Below, in pieces: positions 45,003-52,461 of a stretch of 64,000 bases of DNA; position 1 is the first letter of the stretch, and every line of letters starts with the position of its first letter. The notes under the pieces are model-generated. The model did no database searches. It was not told the DNA's origin and was given only the letters and a program-made list of their open reading frames with translations. The translations under genes and the position numbers were made by a program. This stretch comes from PALSA-612 sp963711315 (GTDB lineage: Bacteria; Actinomycetota; Thermoleophilia; Gaiellales; Gaiellaceae): contig CAVQDQ010000002.1 in NCBI GenBank assembly GCA_963711315.1, forward strand, positions 620,001 through 684,000, in the 5' to 3' direction.

Positions 45003-46620
45003 ATGAAGGCCACCCTTCCCTCCGGAACCGTCACCTTCCTCTTCACCGACGTCGAGGGCTCGACGCAACTGCTGCACGAGGTCGGCGCCGAGGCGTACGA
45101 CCAAGCGCTGCTCGAACATCGCCGCGTGCTGCGGGAGGCGTTCGTCCGACACGGCGGCGTGGAGGTGGACGCGCAGGGTGACGCGTTCTTCTATGTCTTC
45201 CCCACAGCCGAAGAGGCGCTCAACGCGGCCAGTGAAGGGACTGCCGCGCTCGAAGAGGGTCCCATCGCCGTGCGTCTGGGCCTGCACACGGGGACGCCTC
45301 ACATCGGCAGGGAGGGCTACATCGGCGAAGACGTCCACCTGGCGGCGCGCATCGCAGCTTCCGCGCACGGCGGCCAGGTCATCCTCTCGGCGGCGACGGC
45401 GGAGCTGGTCGAGATCGAGCTGACTGATTTGGGTGAGCACAGGCTGAAGGACATCGCGCAGGCGGTGCCGATCTACCAGCTCGGGACCGCCTCCTTCCCA
45501 CCGCCGAAGACGATCTCCAACACCAACCTCCCTCGTCCTGCCAGTTCCTTCCTGGGCAGAGAGATCGAGCTCCGCGAGCTGATCTCAAAGATCGAGGCCG
45601 GGGCGCGCCTCGTTACGCTTACCGGCCCCGGGGCACCGGCAAGACCCGCCTCGCGATCGAAGCCGCGGCCGAGCTCGTGCCCGAATTCAAGGCAGGCGTC
45701 TTCTGGGTCGGGCTCGCCTCCCTGAGAGACCCGGCACTCGTCACGGAGTCGATCGCCCAGACGCTGGGTGCAAAGGACGGCCTCGCCGAGCACATCGGCG
45801 AGCGCGACATGCTGCTGTTGCTGGACAACCTGGAGCAGGTGATCGACTGCGCCCCCGAGCTCTCGGAGCTGCTGACTGTCTGCCCCAACCTCGACGTGCT
45901 TGTGACTAGCCGCGAACTCCTGCGCATTCAGGGCGAGGTCGAGTACGCCGTGCCTCCTCTTGCCGAGCCCGAGGCCGTTTCCCTCTTCTGTGACCGTTCG
46001 CAGCTGGCACCCGACGAGACGATCGCCGAGCTTTGCAAGCGCGTCGACAACCTGCCGTTGGCCGTCGAGCTGGCCGCCTCCCGGACGAGCGTCCTCACCC
46101 CCGGCCAAATCCTTGATCGCCTCTCGCAACGTCTCGATCTGTTGAAAGGAGGTCGCGATGCCGATCCACGCCAGCAGACGCTTAGAACGACGATCGAGTG
46201 GTCCTACGACCTCCTCTCGGAGGACGAGAGGCAGCTTTTCGCGGGCCTCTCGGTGTTCGCAGGCGGCTGCACGCTGGTGGCCGCGGAGGAGGTCGCAGGC
46301 GGCGAGATCGACACGCTCGAGTCGCTGGTGGAGAAGAGCCTCGTTCGGTTCACGAACGAGCGCTTCTGGATGCTGGAGACGATTCGTGCGTTTGCTGGTG
46401 ACCTTCTCCTGCACTCGTCCGTCGAAGCGGCGTATCTCGAGCGACACGCGACCTACTTCACGGACTTGGTTCTAGAGGCGGACGCAAGCCTGCGTGAGGG
46501 TAAAGACCAGGAGTTCTGGTGGAGCACGTTGCAGGTGGATTACGCGAATATCCGCACGAGTCTCGAGCACCTTCAGCATCGAGACCGGCGACATCTCCTC
46601 GAGTGCGCGACCGCCCTGCC
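45003..46620 (+). CDS. class III cyclase-STAND ATPase protein, copy 3 (frameshifted, 3' truncated)
   Basis: The cyclase domain (MKATLPSGTVTFLFTDVEGS, VDAQGDAFFYVFP, EDVHLAARIAASAHGG) is closely similar to copy 2. A one-base loss falls in the P-loop codons near 45630, after which the ATPase continues in another frame (FKAGVFWVGLASLRDP, MLLLLDNLEQVIDC, DILL-like VLVTSRELLRIQGEVEYAVPPL, TIEWSYDLLSEDERQLF). The recognisable protein ends about 46600, just after DYANIRTSLEHLQ. Most TPR repeats present in copies 1 and 2 are missing, and unrelated sequence with a new secreted-protein gene follows. The frame itself stays open to about 46825. This copy is probably non-functional or a truncated variant. 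Confidence 0.72.
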
Positions 46621-46682
46621 GCTTCGGCCGCGGCGAGATTCGCGGATATCCTGCGTGTCCGCTGAAACGCGTTCCACGTGCA

Positions 46683-47108
46683 ATGACTCTGGCTTGGCGG
46701 TTCTTGCCAGTCGCCCTCGCCGCTGTCGTGGTCGTTTCCGTCAGTGCGGTTCCTGGACTAGCGCAGGCGGACAGAGTCCCGACCGAACTCGTCGGAAAGT
46801 GGAAGCGCGTCGTGACGAGAGCTGACGTGAAACGCTCGGGGACGGGCCTAGTGCCCGCCGGAACGGTTTGTACGCTCACAATCGACAAGAGCGGGGTCTT
46901 GAACGGGTACTTCGCCTGTTCGCGCCTAGGTGGTGTTGCTGGCCCCGTGCGGTCGATTGGGGCCCATCGCGTCGACGTGAACATCGGTGCCTTCGGCCCT
47001 ACCGTCTACAGCTGGCGGGTCTCCGGCCGCCACCTCGCCTTGAACAAGATCAGCGACAGAACGCCGATCCGCGTGGTCGTGTTGTGGGGCGTGTGGACGC
47101 GCAAATGA
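46683..47108 (+). CDS. small secreted protein
   Basis: A 141-residue protein with a clear signal peptide (MTLAWRFLPVALAAVVVVSVSAVPGLAQA). The mature domain begins VPTELVGKWKRVVTRADVKRSG and contains PAGTVCTLTIDKSGVLNGYFAC and alternating short strands (VDVNIGAFGPTVYSWRVSG). The GKW start and barrel-like pattern recall lipocalin-type folds, but this is not a firm call. Two cysteines may pair. It starts inside the out-of-frame tail of cyclase copy 3, so a deletion may have brought the two together. The last gene before the second tRNA-Pro fragment. Confidence 0.55.
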   Translation: MTLAWRFLPVALAAVVVVSVSAVPGLAQADRVPTELVGKWKRVVTRADVKRSGTGLVPAGTVCTLTIDKSGVLNGYFACSRLGGVAGPVRSIGAHRVDVNIGAFGPTVYSWRVSGRHLALNKISDRTPIRVVVLWGVWTRK

Positions 47109-47240
47109 CGCTCCGTGGCCCCCTCGTGGCCCCCTCTTTCCGTCGAACCAGTGGACGGGGGTGGAGAGGCCCCTGCCGCAATCGCCGCATCCATGCGGAT
47201 TGAGTCCACCCGACTGCACCCGCGTACACGCCCGGCTGTC

Positions 47241-47284
47241 CTGGGGGACTAGAGGTCGACAGTTCGAATCTGTCCGCCCCGACT
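47241..47284 (+). repeat. tRNA-Pro 3' fragment, att-like copy 2
   Basis: 44 bases identical to 35453-35496 of the tRNA-Pro gene and its immediate 3' flank: the anticodon loop onwards, the T-arm, the acceptor 3' strand and GACT. The 5' half of the tRNA is absent. This is the classic product of integration into a tRNA 3' end, and marks the right end of an 11.7-kb unit. Confidence 0.88.
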
Positions 47285-47289
47285 GACGA

Positions 47290-47315
47290 AGCCCCTGCAG
47301 GTGCAGGGGTTTTCC
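47290..47315 (+). terminator. hairpin after att-like copy 2
   Basis: CCCCTGCA pairs with TGCAGGGG across GG, followed by TTTTC. It corresponds in position to the hairpin after the intact tRNA. Confidence 0.6.
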
Positions 47316-47449
47316 CGTTAGGTGATTCCGCGTGCGGGTCGGCCGTGCTAACAGGGACTCCGAAACCGCTCGCGAGCAGGCGCGGGCTTCTTCACGAGCG
47401 GCGAGGCCGACGAGGAGGACGGCGAGGTCGAGGAGTAGCTAAGGGCAGG

Positions 47450-47537
47450 GCGGCCGGGCGCGCGGGCGAACACTCTCGGCCGTCGAGCGCTTCCGCGCAC
47501 CTGCCGGGCTGCGGCGAGCTCGAGCGCTAGATGGCTC
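47450..47537 (+). repeat. dispersed island repeat, copy B
   Basis: Matches copy A (35963) from the GC-rich left part through GAGCGCTTCC and the GCGGCGAGCTCGAGCGCTAG right part, but lacks about 15 bp in the middle. Same orientation as A. Confidence 0.65.
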
Positions 47538-47697
47538 GTTCGGCTAGCGCCGGCCGCACCTCACAACAAACGACGGAGAGCCGCACGAAGGCGGCTCTCC
47601 CTGAACCCGGTTCGCGTGCCTAGCTGCTGCCGGTGGGTTCTCCCACCGGCTCGACGAACGCAGGCAGTCGCCCTGGTTCTTGAACACGGGCCAAGCC

Positions 47698-47820
47698 TTA
47701 TGTCCTGGCGATTCCCGGCGGTAGCTTCCCCGGTGGCGGTGGTGTCGTAGGACACGCCGAAGCGACGACCGGCACGGCCAGAGCCGCGACGCACACAACG
47801 AGAGCCACAATCTTCTTCAT
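47698..47820 (-). CDS. very small secreted peptide
   Basis: A 40-codon frame (MKKIVALVVCVAALAVPVVA, then SACPTTPPPPGKLPPGIART and TAA). It is almost entirely a signal peptide followed by a Pro-rich stub. The start is convincing: GCGAAGGGAGCACT precedes ATG. Downstream, another frame stays open into a Cys-containing basic stretch, so the peptide may be the first part of a longer frameshifted protein. Its leader shares the GGCATSAGGCC hairpin with the collagen-like gene. Confidence 0.45.
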   Translation of the reverse strand: MKKIVALVVCVAALAVPVVASACPTTPPPPGKLPPGIART

Positions 47821-48284
47821 AGTGCTCCCTTCGCTTCCGGGCGGCCTCATGCCAACCCGTGAGTACGGGACTCTACGTCAAAGGCGCGTCCCAGGCTACG
47901 CGCGCGTCGTACAACGTGCGCAGCAGGCACACGACGCGCTGGCGGCCGCGTTCACAATTGCGGCCAACTTCGGAGTTCCTCGAGCGAGAAGCGCGAGAGC
48001 CACCACGCCTTCGCATCCTCAACCTGCTTCCCCGCTCGGCCTGGTGCCCGGCAGCCGGCACGCATTTGCAGGGGCCTTCCGCGAGGGGCGCATGCGGGAT
48101 TCAGGCAGCCCTGCTGCCCGGCATGCGTAGCCTGGCGGGGGCATCCCCGATGGCGGGGTACTGCTCCCGCGGGTGGGCCAGCTTCGCCTCGATGTCGCCT
48201 GATGCCCCGCTCCGGTCGCTCACAGCCTGATCGCTCCGAACAGGGCTTCCATAAATAGCCCCGAGGCACCGAGGTGCGACGCCC
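47821..48284. other. intergenic stretch without a supported gene
   Basis: About 460 bases. Open frames exist on both strands (for example the minus-strand frame ending near 47952), but they have no ribosome-binding site or family resemblance. The right end holds the 3' flank of the ABM gene. Confidence 0.3.
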
Positions 48285-48590
48285 TTACTTCTCGCGAGCT
48301 CGATAGAAGATCACCTCGTAGCGGTCGACTTGCGGCGCCGAGGTCGCTCCCGTCTCATCGGCGGCCTTGCTCCGCATCTGGCTGGCGCGCTCCTCGCTTG
48401 CGGTCAGCGCGTCTTCGGAATCCCAGAACGTGACGACAAGGGACTTCCCGCTGTCGCGCTGTGCCAGTGCAGCAACGCCGCGGAACCCGTCCATCTGTTC
48501 CAACTGACCATACAGGTCCTGCTCGAGCATTCTCGCCGCCTCATCGACCTTGCCAGGGTCTCCGCTCATGCTGCTTGCGCGTGCGTGCAT
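48285..48590 (-). CDS. ABM-like (dimeric alpha-beta barrel) protein
   Basis: 101 residues starting at 48590 (MHARASSMSGDPGKVDEAAR), preceded by AGGAGGCGTT. The pattern of a long helix with EQMDGFRGVAALAQRDSGKSLVVTFWDSEDALTASEERASQMR, then a terminal strand (VDRYEVIFYRA), fits the antibiotic-biosynthesis monooxygenase/Dabb fold used for small-molecule oxidation or stress roles. Substrate unknown. A TTGACA-N17-GACTAT promoter whose -10 lies inside a 7-bp inverted repeat sits just upstream, so it is probably repressor-controlled. A second ABM-like gene lies at 50651. Confidence 0.62.
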   Translation of the reverse strand: MHARASSMSGDPGKVDEAARMLEQDLYGQLEQMDGFRGVAALAQRDSGKSLVVTFWDSEDALTASEERASQMRSKAADETGATSAPQVDRYEVIFYRAREK

Positions 48591-48620
48591 AACGCCTCCT
48601 CTCCACTCGTGAACCTCGAA

Positions 48621-48655
48621 GCCACGATAGTCGTGGCGTGGAGCGGAGTTGTCAA
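48621..48655 (-). promoter_or_regulatory. promoter with operator-like inverted repeat for the ABM gene
   Basis: On the minus strand TTGACA (48655-48650), 17 bp, GACTAT (48632-48627). The -10 is embedded in GCCACGA-TAG-TCGTGGC (48621-48637), a perfect 7-bp inverted repeat that would let a bound repressor block RNA polymerase. Confidence 0.65.
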
Positions 48656-48776
48656 CAAATCTCGCCCGGTCAAGCAGCACCGGTTAGCCTCGGACTGACG
48701 ACGCTCAGAGCCGGATGCTCCGAACACCTGCATTCGTCCAAGGAGGTAGAGCCCGTCGCTGCTCTCGGCTAGAACG

Positions 48777-48802
48777 CGAGAGGCGGCTTACGCCGCCTCT
48801 CG
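48777..48802. terminator. strong hairpin, possible terminator
   Basis: A perfect 11-bp stem CGAGAGGCGGC/GCCGCCTCTCG with loop TTAC between the divergent ABM and VOC units. No U-run follows on either strand, so it may instead be a regulatory or element-end structure. Confidence 0.45.
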
Positions 48803-48887
48803 ATACTCGATGAGTCGACGGCCGGGAACCGCTTGAAGCCTGGCCAGGGTCATGGAATGCTTCCCGCGTCAAGCAAAAGGAGGCGCA

Positions 48888-49277
48888 ATGATCGCGAACG
48901 CAAAAGCCGAGCCGTGTGTCCCAGTGTCCGACCTCGACCGAGCCGCATCCTTCTACGGCGAGACGCTGGGGCTCAAGGAGGTTCAACGCTATGAGGAGCC
49001 GGCCGCGAATCCGATGGTCCGCTACGGGGTCGGCGACGGAACGGTGCTGGTCTACAAGAGCGTCGGCGCGGGCCAGAGCCGCCACACGTTGCTCGCGTTC
49101 GTCGTCGACGACATCGAAGCAACCGTCGACGAGCTGCGCGGGCGCGGCGTCACGTTCGAGGAGTACGACATGGGCGATATCAAGACGGAGAACGGGATCG
49201 CCACGATCGAAGGTGACAGGGCCGCATGGTTCAAGGACCCGGACGGAAACATCCTCGGCGTCGGTCAGTACGGCTAG
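48888..49277 (+). CDS. VOC family protein (glyoxalase/bleomycin-resistance fold)
   Basis: 129 residues from ATG 48888, with a strong ribosome-binding site (AAAAGGAGGCGCA). The two beta-alpha-beta3 modules of a VOC protein are visible: PCVPVSDLDRAASFYGETLGLKE and GRGVTFEEYDM ... AAWFKDPDGNILGVGQYG. The terminal DPDGN motif carries a metal-ligand-type position. A possible promoter, TTGAAG-N17-AATGCT, lies at 48833-48861. Members include glyoxalases, dioxygenases and antibiotic-binding proteins; which applies here is unknown. Confidence 0.78.
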   Translation: MIANAKAEPCVPVSDLDRAASFYGETLGLKEVQRYEEPAANPMVRYGVGDGTVLVYKSVGAGQSRHTLLAFVVDDIEATVDELRGRGVTFEEYDMGDIKTENGIATIEGDRAAWFKDPDGNILGVGQYG

Positions 49278-49409
49278 GCGAACGTCGCTACACGATCACC
49301 GCGCTGCGATCCGGTGGTCAACATGCAATCGCGTCCCTAAGAAAGACGCGCCTGTTCCGACAACAGACAACTCGGCCGAGATGTCGTGGGCGGACTCGTC
49401 GGCCACGAC

Positions 49410-50150
49410 TCAGCTCCGATTGTGGTTGACGACCTCGACATTGTGCCCGTCCGGGTCGAGTACGAACGCACCGTAGTAGCCCGGGTGGTAGACCGCGCGC
49501 TCGCCTGGCGCGCCGTGGTCCTCGTAGCCCGCCGCGAGCGCGGCGGCGTGGAACGCGCGCACCGCAGCGTCCTCGCGCGCAGGGAACGCGAGGTGGACGT
49601 GCTCTGTGAGCGGCCGCTCGTCCCGGACGAGCGAGAAGCTGTAGTCGGCGCCGGACAGCTGCACGCGGCGGGGATCGTCCTGCGCCAGGCGGAGCCCGGC
49701 GTGCGGGGCGATCGTCGTGTAGAAGCGCCGGGAGGCCTGCGGGTCGCGGACGCGGATCCACAAATGGTCAACGTGGCCGTCGGGCACGGCGTCCTCGCGC
49801 TCGCCGTGGACCGCCTCGACGCTGTTGCCGTCGGGGTCGAGCAGGAACCCGCCGTAGTACGTCGGGCCGTACTGCGGGCGCGGCCCCGGAGCGCCGTCGT
49901 CGCGGTACCCCGCGTCGACGCCCGCCTGCCAGAACGCGTCGACCTGCGCGCGGTCGCGGGCGCGGAAGCCGACGTGGAGCCCGCGGGTCACCGGGTGCTC
50001 GCGGTCCGTCGGCCCGATGTCCCAGTCGTCCCATTCGACGAGCTCGGCATCCGCATGGCTGGGCTCGACGCCCAGGACGCTCAGGACGGTGCGGTAGAAG
50101 CGCTCGGAGGCCGCAATGTCCGAGACGGCGATGGCGACGTGGTCGAACAC
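49410..50150 (-). CDS. two-domain VOC family protein
   Basis: A 246-residue protein made of two VOC domains. The first is MFDHVAIAVSDIAASERFYRTVL to YYGGFLLDPDGNSVEAV. The second is VDHLWIRVRDPQASRRFYTTIAP to YYGAFVLDPDGHNVEVVNHN. Each has the His at the start and the Glu near the end expected for a metal centre, so both modules may bind metal. Such tandem proteins are ring-cleavage dioxygenase-like or resistance proteins. It is convergent with the single-domain VOC gene and divergent from the cupin gene at 50194, with 43 bp between starts. Confidence 0.8.
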   Translation of the reverse strand: MFDHVAIAVSDIAASERFYRTVLSVLGVEPSHADAELVEWDDWDIGPTDREHPVTRGLHVGFRARDRAQVDAFWQAGVDAGYRDDGAPGPRPQYGPTYYGGFLLDPDGNSVEAVHGEREDAVPDGHVDHLWIRVRDPQASRRFYTTIAPHAGLRLAQDDPRRVQLSGADYSFSLVRDERPLTEHVHLAFPAREDAAVRAFHAAALAAGYEDHGAPGERAVYHPGYYGAFVLDPDGHNVEVVNHNRS

Positions 50151-50193
50151 CCGGCCGAGGCTACCGTTGCGGGCATCCCCGTAGGATTACGCC

Positions 50194-50595
50194 GTGCCGT
50201 TCACGCTCATGAACATCAAGGAGGATCTGGAGGACATCGGCTCGAAGTTCGACGGCGCGCCGGACCTGGAGTTCCGCGCGGCGACCCAGGCGCTCGAGCT
50301 CGAGAGATCCGCTTTGAGCTACCAGCGCGTCCCGCCCGGCTATCGTTTTCCGTACGGCCACACGCACGAGAAGCAAGAGGAGGTGTACGTGGTCCTGCGC
50401 GGGAGCGGGCGGATGAAAGTCGACGACGAGATCATCGAGCTCAAGGAATGGGACGCGGTGCGCGTCCCGCCCGGTACGTGGCGAGGATACGAGGCCGGGC
50501 CAGAGGGCCTCGAGATCCTCGTCGTCGGCGCGCCCAATCTCGGCGAAGATCCGCGCGAAGACGTCGATGGCCAGCGCGACTGGTGGGCTGACTAG
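50194..50595 (+). CDS. single-domain cupin protein
   Basis: A 133-residue cupin starting at GTG 50194. Cupin motif 1 is YGHTHEKQEEVYVVLRGSGRM (two His and a Glu ligand), and motif 2 includes WDAVRVPPGTWRGYEAG, where the usual His is Arg or Tyr, so metal binding may be weak. The N-terminus (LMNIKEDLEDIGSKF) precedes the barrel. Members of this group are often annotated as mannose-6-phosphate isomerase-like or unknown. The substrate is unclear. Confidence 0.75.
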   Translation: MPFTLMNIKEDLEDIGSKFDGAPDLEFRAATQALELERSALSYQRVPPGYRFPYGHTHEKQEEVYVVLRGSGRMKVDDEIIELKEWDAVRVPPGTWRGYEAGPEGLEILVVGAPNLGEDPREDVDGQRDWWAD

Positions 50596-50650
50596 TAGAG
50601 CTGTTCGGAAGTTTTGATCGCGGACGCGCTCGCGATCCGCTCTCTAGGTC

Positions 50651-50944
50651 TCAAGCCCCGGAAGCGGCATAGAGCTCCATTCTCGATACCCAGGTAGGAG
50701 CAGGTCGGTGGCGGTCCGGGTCGGCCGCTCGGTGTTCGGCGACTGCTGCCATCGCGGCGTTATATGCGGCGTCGTCGTCCCAGACGATCACCGTGAGGCG
50801 ACGTCCCGCCTCGCGATCCGCGAGCCAGTACGCTCGGACTCCGGCGGCCTCGAAACCCGGCACGACCTCGTCCAGGACGTGGGCGATCCCGGCATCGAGG
50901 TCGGCGGGCGACTCGTTCTCGAAAGCGATTACCTGGGCCTTCAC
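50651..50944 (-). CDS. ABM-like small protein
   Basis: 97 residues (VKAQVIAFENESPADLDAGIAHVLDEVVPGFE). It has the ferredoxin-like helix-strand pattern of ABM/Dabb proteins (VRAYWLADREAGRRLTVIVWDDDAAYNAAMAAV). The GTG at 50944 overlaps the stop of the integrase remnant (GTGA), so it was probably expressed with it. Together with the ABM, VOC and cupin genes nearby it forms a group of small-molecule-handling proteins. Confidence 0.55.
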   Translation of the reverse strand: MKAQVIAFENESPADLDAGIAHVLDEVVPGFEAAGVRAYWLADREAGRRLTVIVWDDDAAYNAAMAAVAEHRAADPDRHRPAPTWVSRMELYAASGA

Positions 50945-51255
50945 TGCCCTCCTCCTTCCGCCGTCTCCGCGGCTTCACTGAGGTACATGTCCAGCGCTAT
51001 CCTCGCGCGCTCCGCCGAATCAGGCAAGAGGTGCGCGTAAGTCTTTGACAACTGCTCCAGGCTCATGCCCATCGTGGCCGCGATCTCGAAGGTCGGGAGG
51101 CCCGCAGCAATCGCCCAGCTGGCGAACGTGTGCCGCATCGCATACGGCCCACGGTGCTGAAGACCCGCCGCCCGGAGCGCCGGGTCCAGTGCCTCGCGCG
51201 CCAGCGGTGCAGGTCGATGGGCGCCGCCCTCTCCGCTGAGCGCTTGAGCACGTCG
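50941..51255 (-). pseudogene. tyrosine recombinase (integrase) remnant, C-terminal part
   Basis: The frame ending at 50941 contains GPYAMRHTFASWAIAAGLPTFEIAATMGMSLEQLSKTYAHLL, with the Arg-His of box II and the catalytic Tyr of the phage-integrase family. Upstream, in another frame, PIDLHRWRARHWT belongs to the same domain, so there is a frameshift near 51190-51225. The catalytic domain's first half and the whole N-terminal DNA-binding part are missing; copy C of the island repeat abuts the break at 51256. It is a decayed integrase of an element once integrated at tRNA-Pro. Confidence 0.78.
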
Positions 51256-51336
51256 GCGAACTACGCTCGACGCGGCCCGGCCATCGCGGGGAAGCGCTCG
51301 ATCGCCGAGAGTGTTCGACCTCGCGTCAGGCCCGCC
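51256..51336 (-). repeat. dispersed island repeat, copy C (inverted)
   Basis: Read on the minus strand it matches copy A through GGTCGAACACTCTCGGCGAT, GAGCGCTTCCCCGCGATGGC and GGGCCGCGTCGAGCGTAGTT. It directly joins the integrase remnant. Confidence 0.65.
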
Positions 51337-51349
51337 CCTGTCGTTCGTG

Positions 51350-51985
51350 CTAGGTCCGCAGCCGCCGACGTCGCTTGTGAGCGTCGACTGCACGCCAGAC
51401 CGGGGCGAGAATTGGGTCAGTGAGCCGACTGATCGTCGCCACGATCGGCGACCAGCGATGCCGACCGCCGTAAAACACGATGAGCGCCGCGACGAGGCCC
51501 ACGAGCGCGCCGCCGGCGACGTCGCCCGGGTAATGCAAGCCGACGAACACTCGTGTCGCTCCTACTACCGTCGCACCGGCGAGGAAGAGAGCACCCACTC
51601 GGCGCCCTCCGACCAGAGCAACGGAACACGCGATCGCGAACGCCGCCACCGCGTGGTCGCTTGGAAAGGAGGGCTCGTGCGAAGGCGCGGCAAGTAGGAG
51701 CGTCTCCGACGGGTGAGCTATGAACGGTCGATCCCTAACCCACACATGCGAGATCGCCTGCGCGATGATGAGTCCGAGACCCGCAGAGGCGAGCCCGGAA
51801 ACGCACGCGACCTTCCATCGGTACACATGTCCAGGCCGGTCGAGTAGCCAAAGGGCGAACGTGGCCAGCACGAAGAGCGGCACGGCCCACAAGCTGACGA
51901 AATCCTCTATTTCGTCACCGATCAGCGGATGACCGCGAAGGGAGCCGTTGAGGAAGTGGAAGATCGACCAGTCGATCCGAGCACG
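51350..51985 (-). CDS. PAP2-type (BcrC-like) undecaprenyl-diphosphatase, 5' end damaged
   Basis: An integral membrane PAP2 phosphatase. Reading from 51985 the frame gives IDWSIFHFLNGSLRGHPLIGD, then membrane segments, and the phosphatase motifs KxxxxxxRP (SHVWVRDRPF, imperfect), PSFPSDHAVAAFAI (motif 2) and GLHYPGDVAGGA (motif 3). BcrC homologues recycle undecaprenyl pyrophosphate and confer bacitracin tolerance. No normal start codon precedes the first conserved helix: a TAA lies just before 51985, and repeat copy D begins 20 bp upstream. A TTG at 51892 would omit that helix. The 5' end may have been lost when the repeat arrived, or may reflect a sequence error. Confidence 0.7.
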   Translation of the reverse strand, partial: RARIDWSIFHFLNGSLRGHPLIGDEIEDFVSLWAVPLFVLATFALWLLDRPGHVYRWKVACVSGLASAGLGLIIAQAISHVWVRDRPFIAHPSETLLLAAPSHEPSFPSDHAVAAFAIACSVALVGGRRVGALFLAGATVVGATRVFVGLHYPGDVAGGALVGLVAALIVFYGGRHRWSPIVATISRLTDPILAPVWRAVDAHKRRRRLRT

Positions 51986-52004
51986 TTAGCTGCAGTGAGA
52001 CGTT

Positions 52005-52070
52005 GCCGGCCCGGCAGCTGCGCGGAAGCACTCGGCGACCGCGAGCGTTCGACCGCGCGCCGGGCCGTCC
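52005..52070 (-). repeat. dispersed island repeat, copy D (inverted, short)
   Basis: Read on the minus strand it matches copy A through CGGCGCGCGGTCGAACGCTC, GCGGTCGCCGAGTGCTTCC and GCGCAGCTGCCGGGCCG, then ends. Confidence 0.65.
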
Positions 52071-52169
52071 CGAGGCGACGCAGGACAAGCCATGCGGTCG
52101 GACTTCCGGAAACCGAGCAGCGAAGCTCCCGCCACCTGCCGACAATCACCCGCCACTCCGCTGAGTAGC

Positions 52170-52213
52170 CTGGGGGATTAGAGGTCGGCAGTTCGAATCT
52201 GCCCGCCCCGACT
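52170..52213 (+). repeat. tRNA-Pro 3' fragment, att-like copy 3 (variant T-stem)
   Basis: 44 bases matching the tRNA with three differences. Two are compensatory, turning the T-stem GACAG/CTGTC into GGCAG/CTGCC; the third changes ACTAG to ATTAG in the anticodon stem. It is followed by GACGAAGCCCCTGC as in copy 2. Confidence 0.85.
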
Positions 52214-52217
52214 GACG

Positions 52218-52245
52218 AAGCCCCTGCACCCGCAGGGTTTCTCGT
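52218..52245 (+). terminator. hairpin after att-like copy 3
   Basis: CCCTGC pairs with GCAGGG across ACCC, followed by TTTCTCG. Same position relative to the att-like copy as at 47290. Confidence 0.5.
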
Positions 52246-52461
52246 TGGGGCGCCCGTCCGGCATAGCCGGTTAGCTCAGCGTCAGGATCCACTCGGCAGT
52301 CTCACACGGATGGTCGACGCGACGCCTGGCTGCTCAAGAAAACGGGCGAATCTGAATGCTCGGTGGCTCTTGCCGTTTCTCGAAACTTCCCAGCGGGTAT
52401 GTAAACGCCATGAATACGGTCAAGTCCCTCTGCGCATCCATTTCAGGGAGATGCGGTCTTC

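Noticed and set aside
52262..52310. A tRNA-like 5' half (GCCGGTTAGCTCAGC)
   Set aside because: No anticodon arm, T-arm or acceptor complement follows; only the D-arm resemblance is present.
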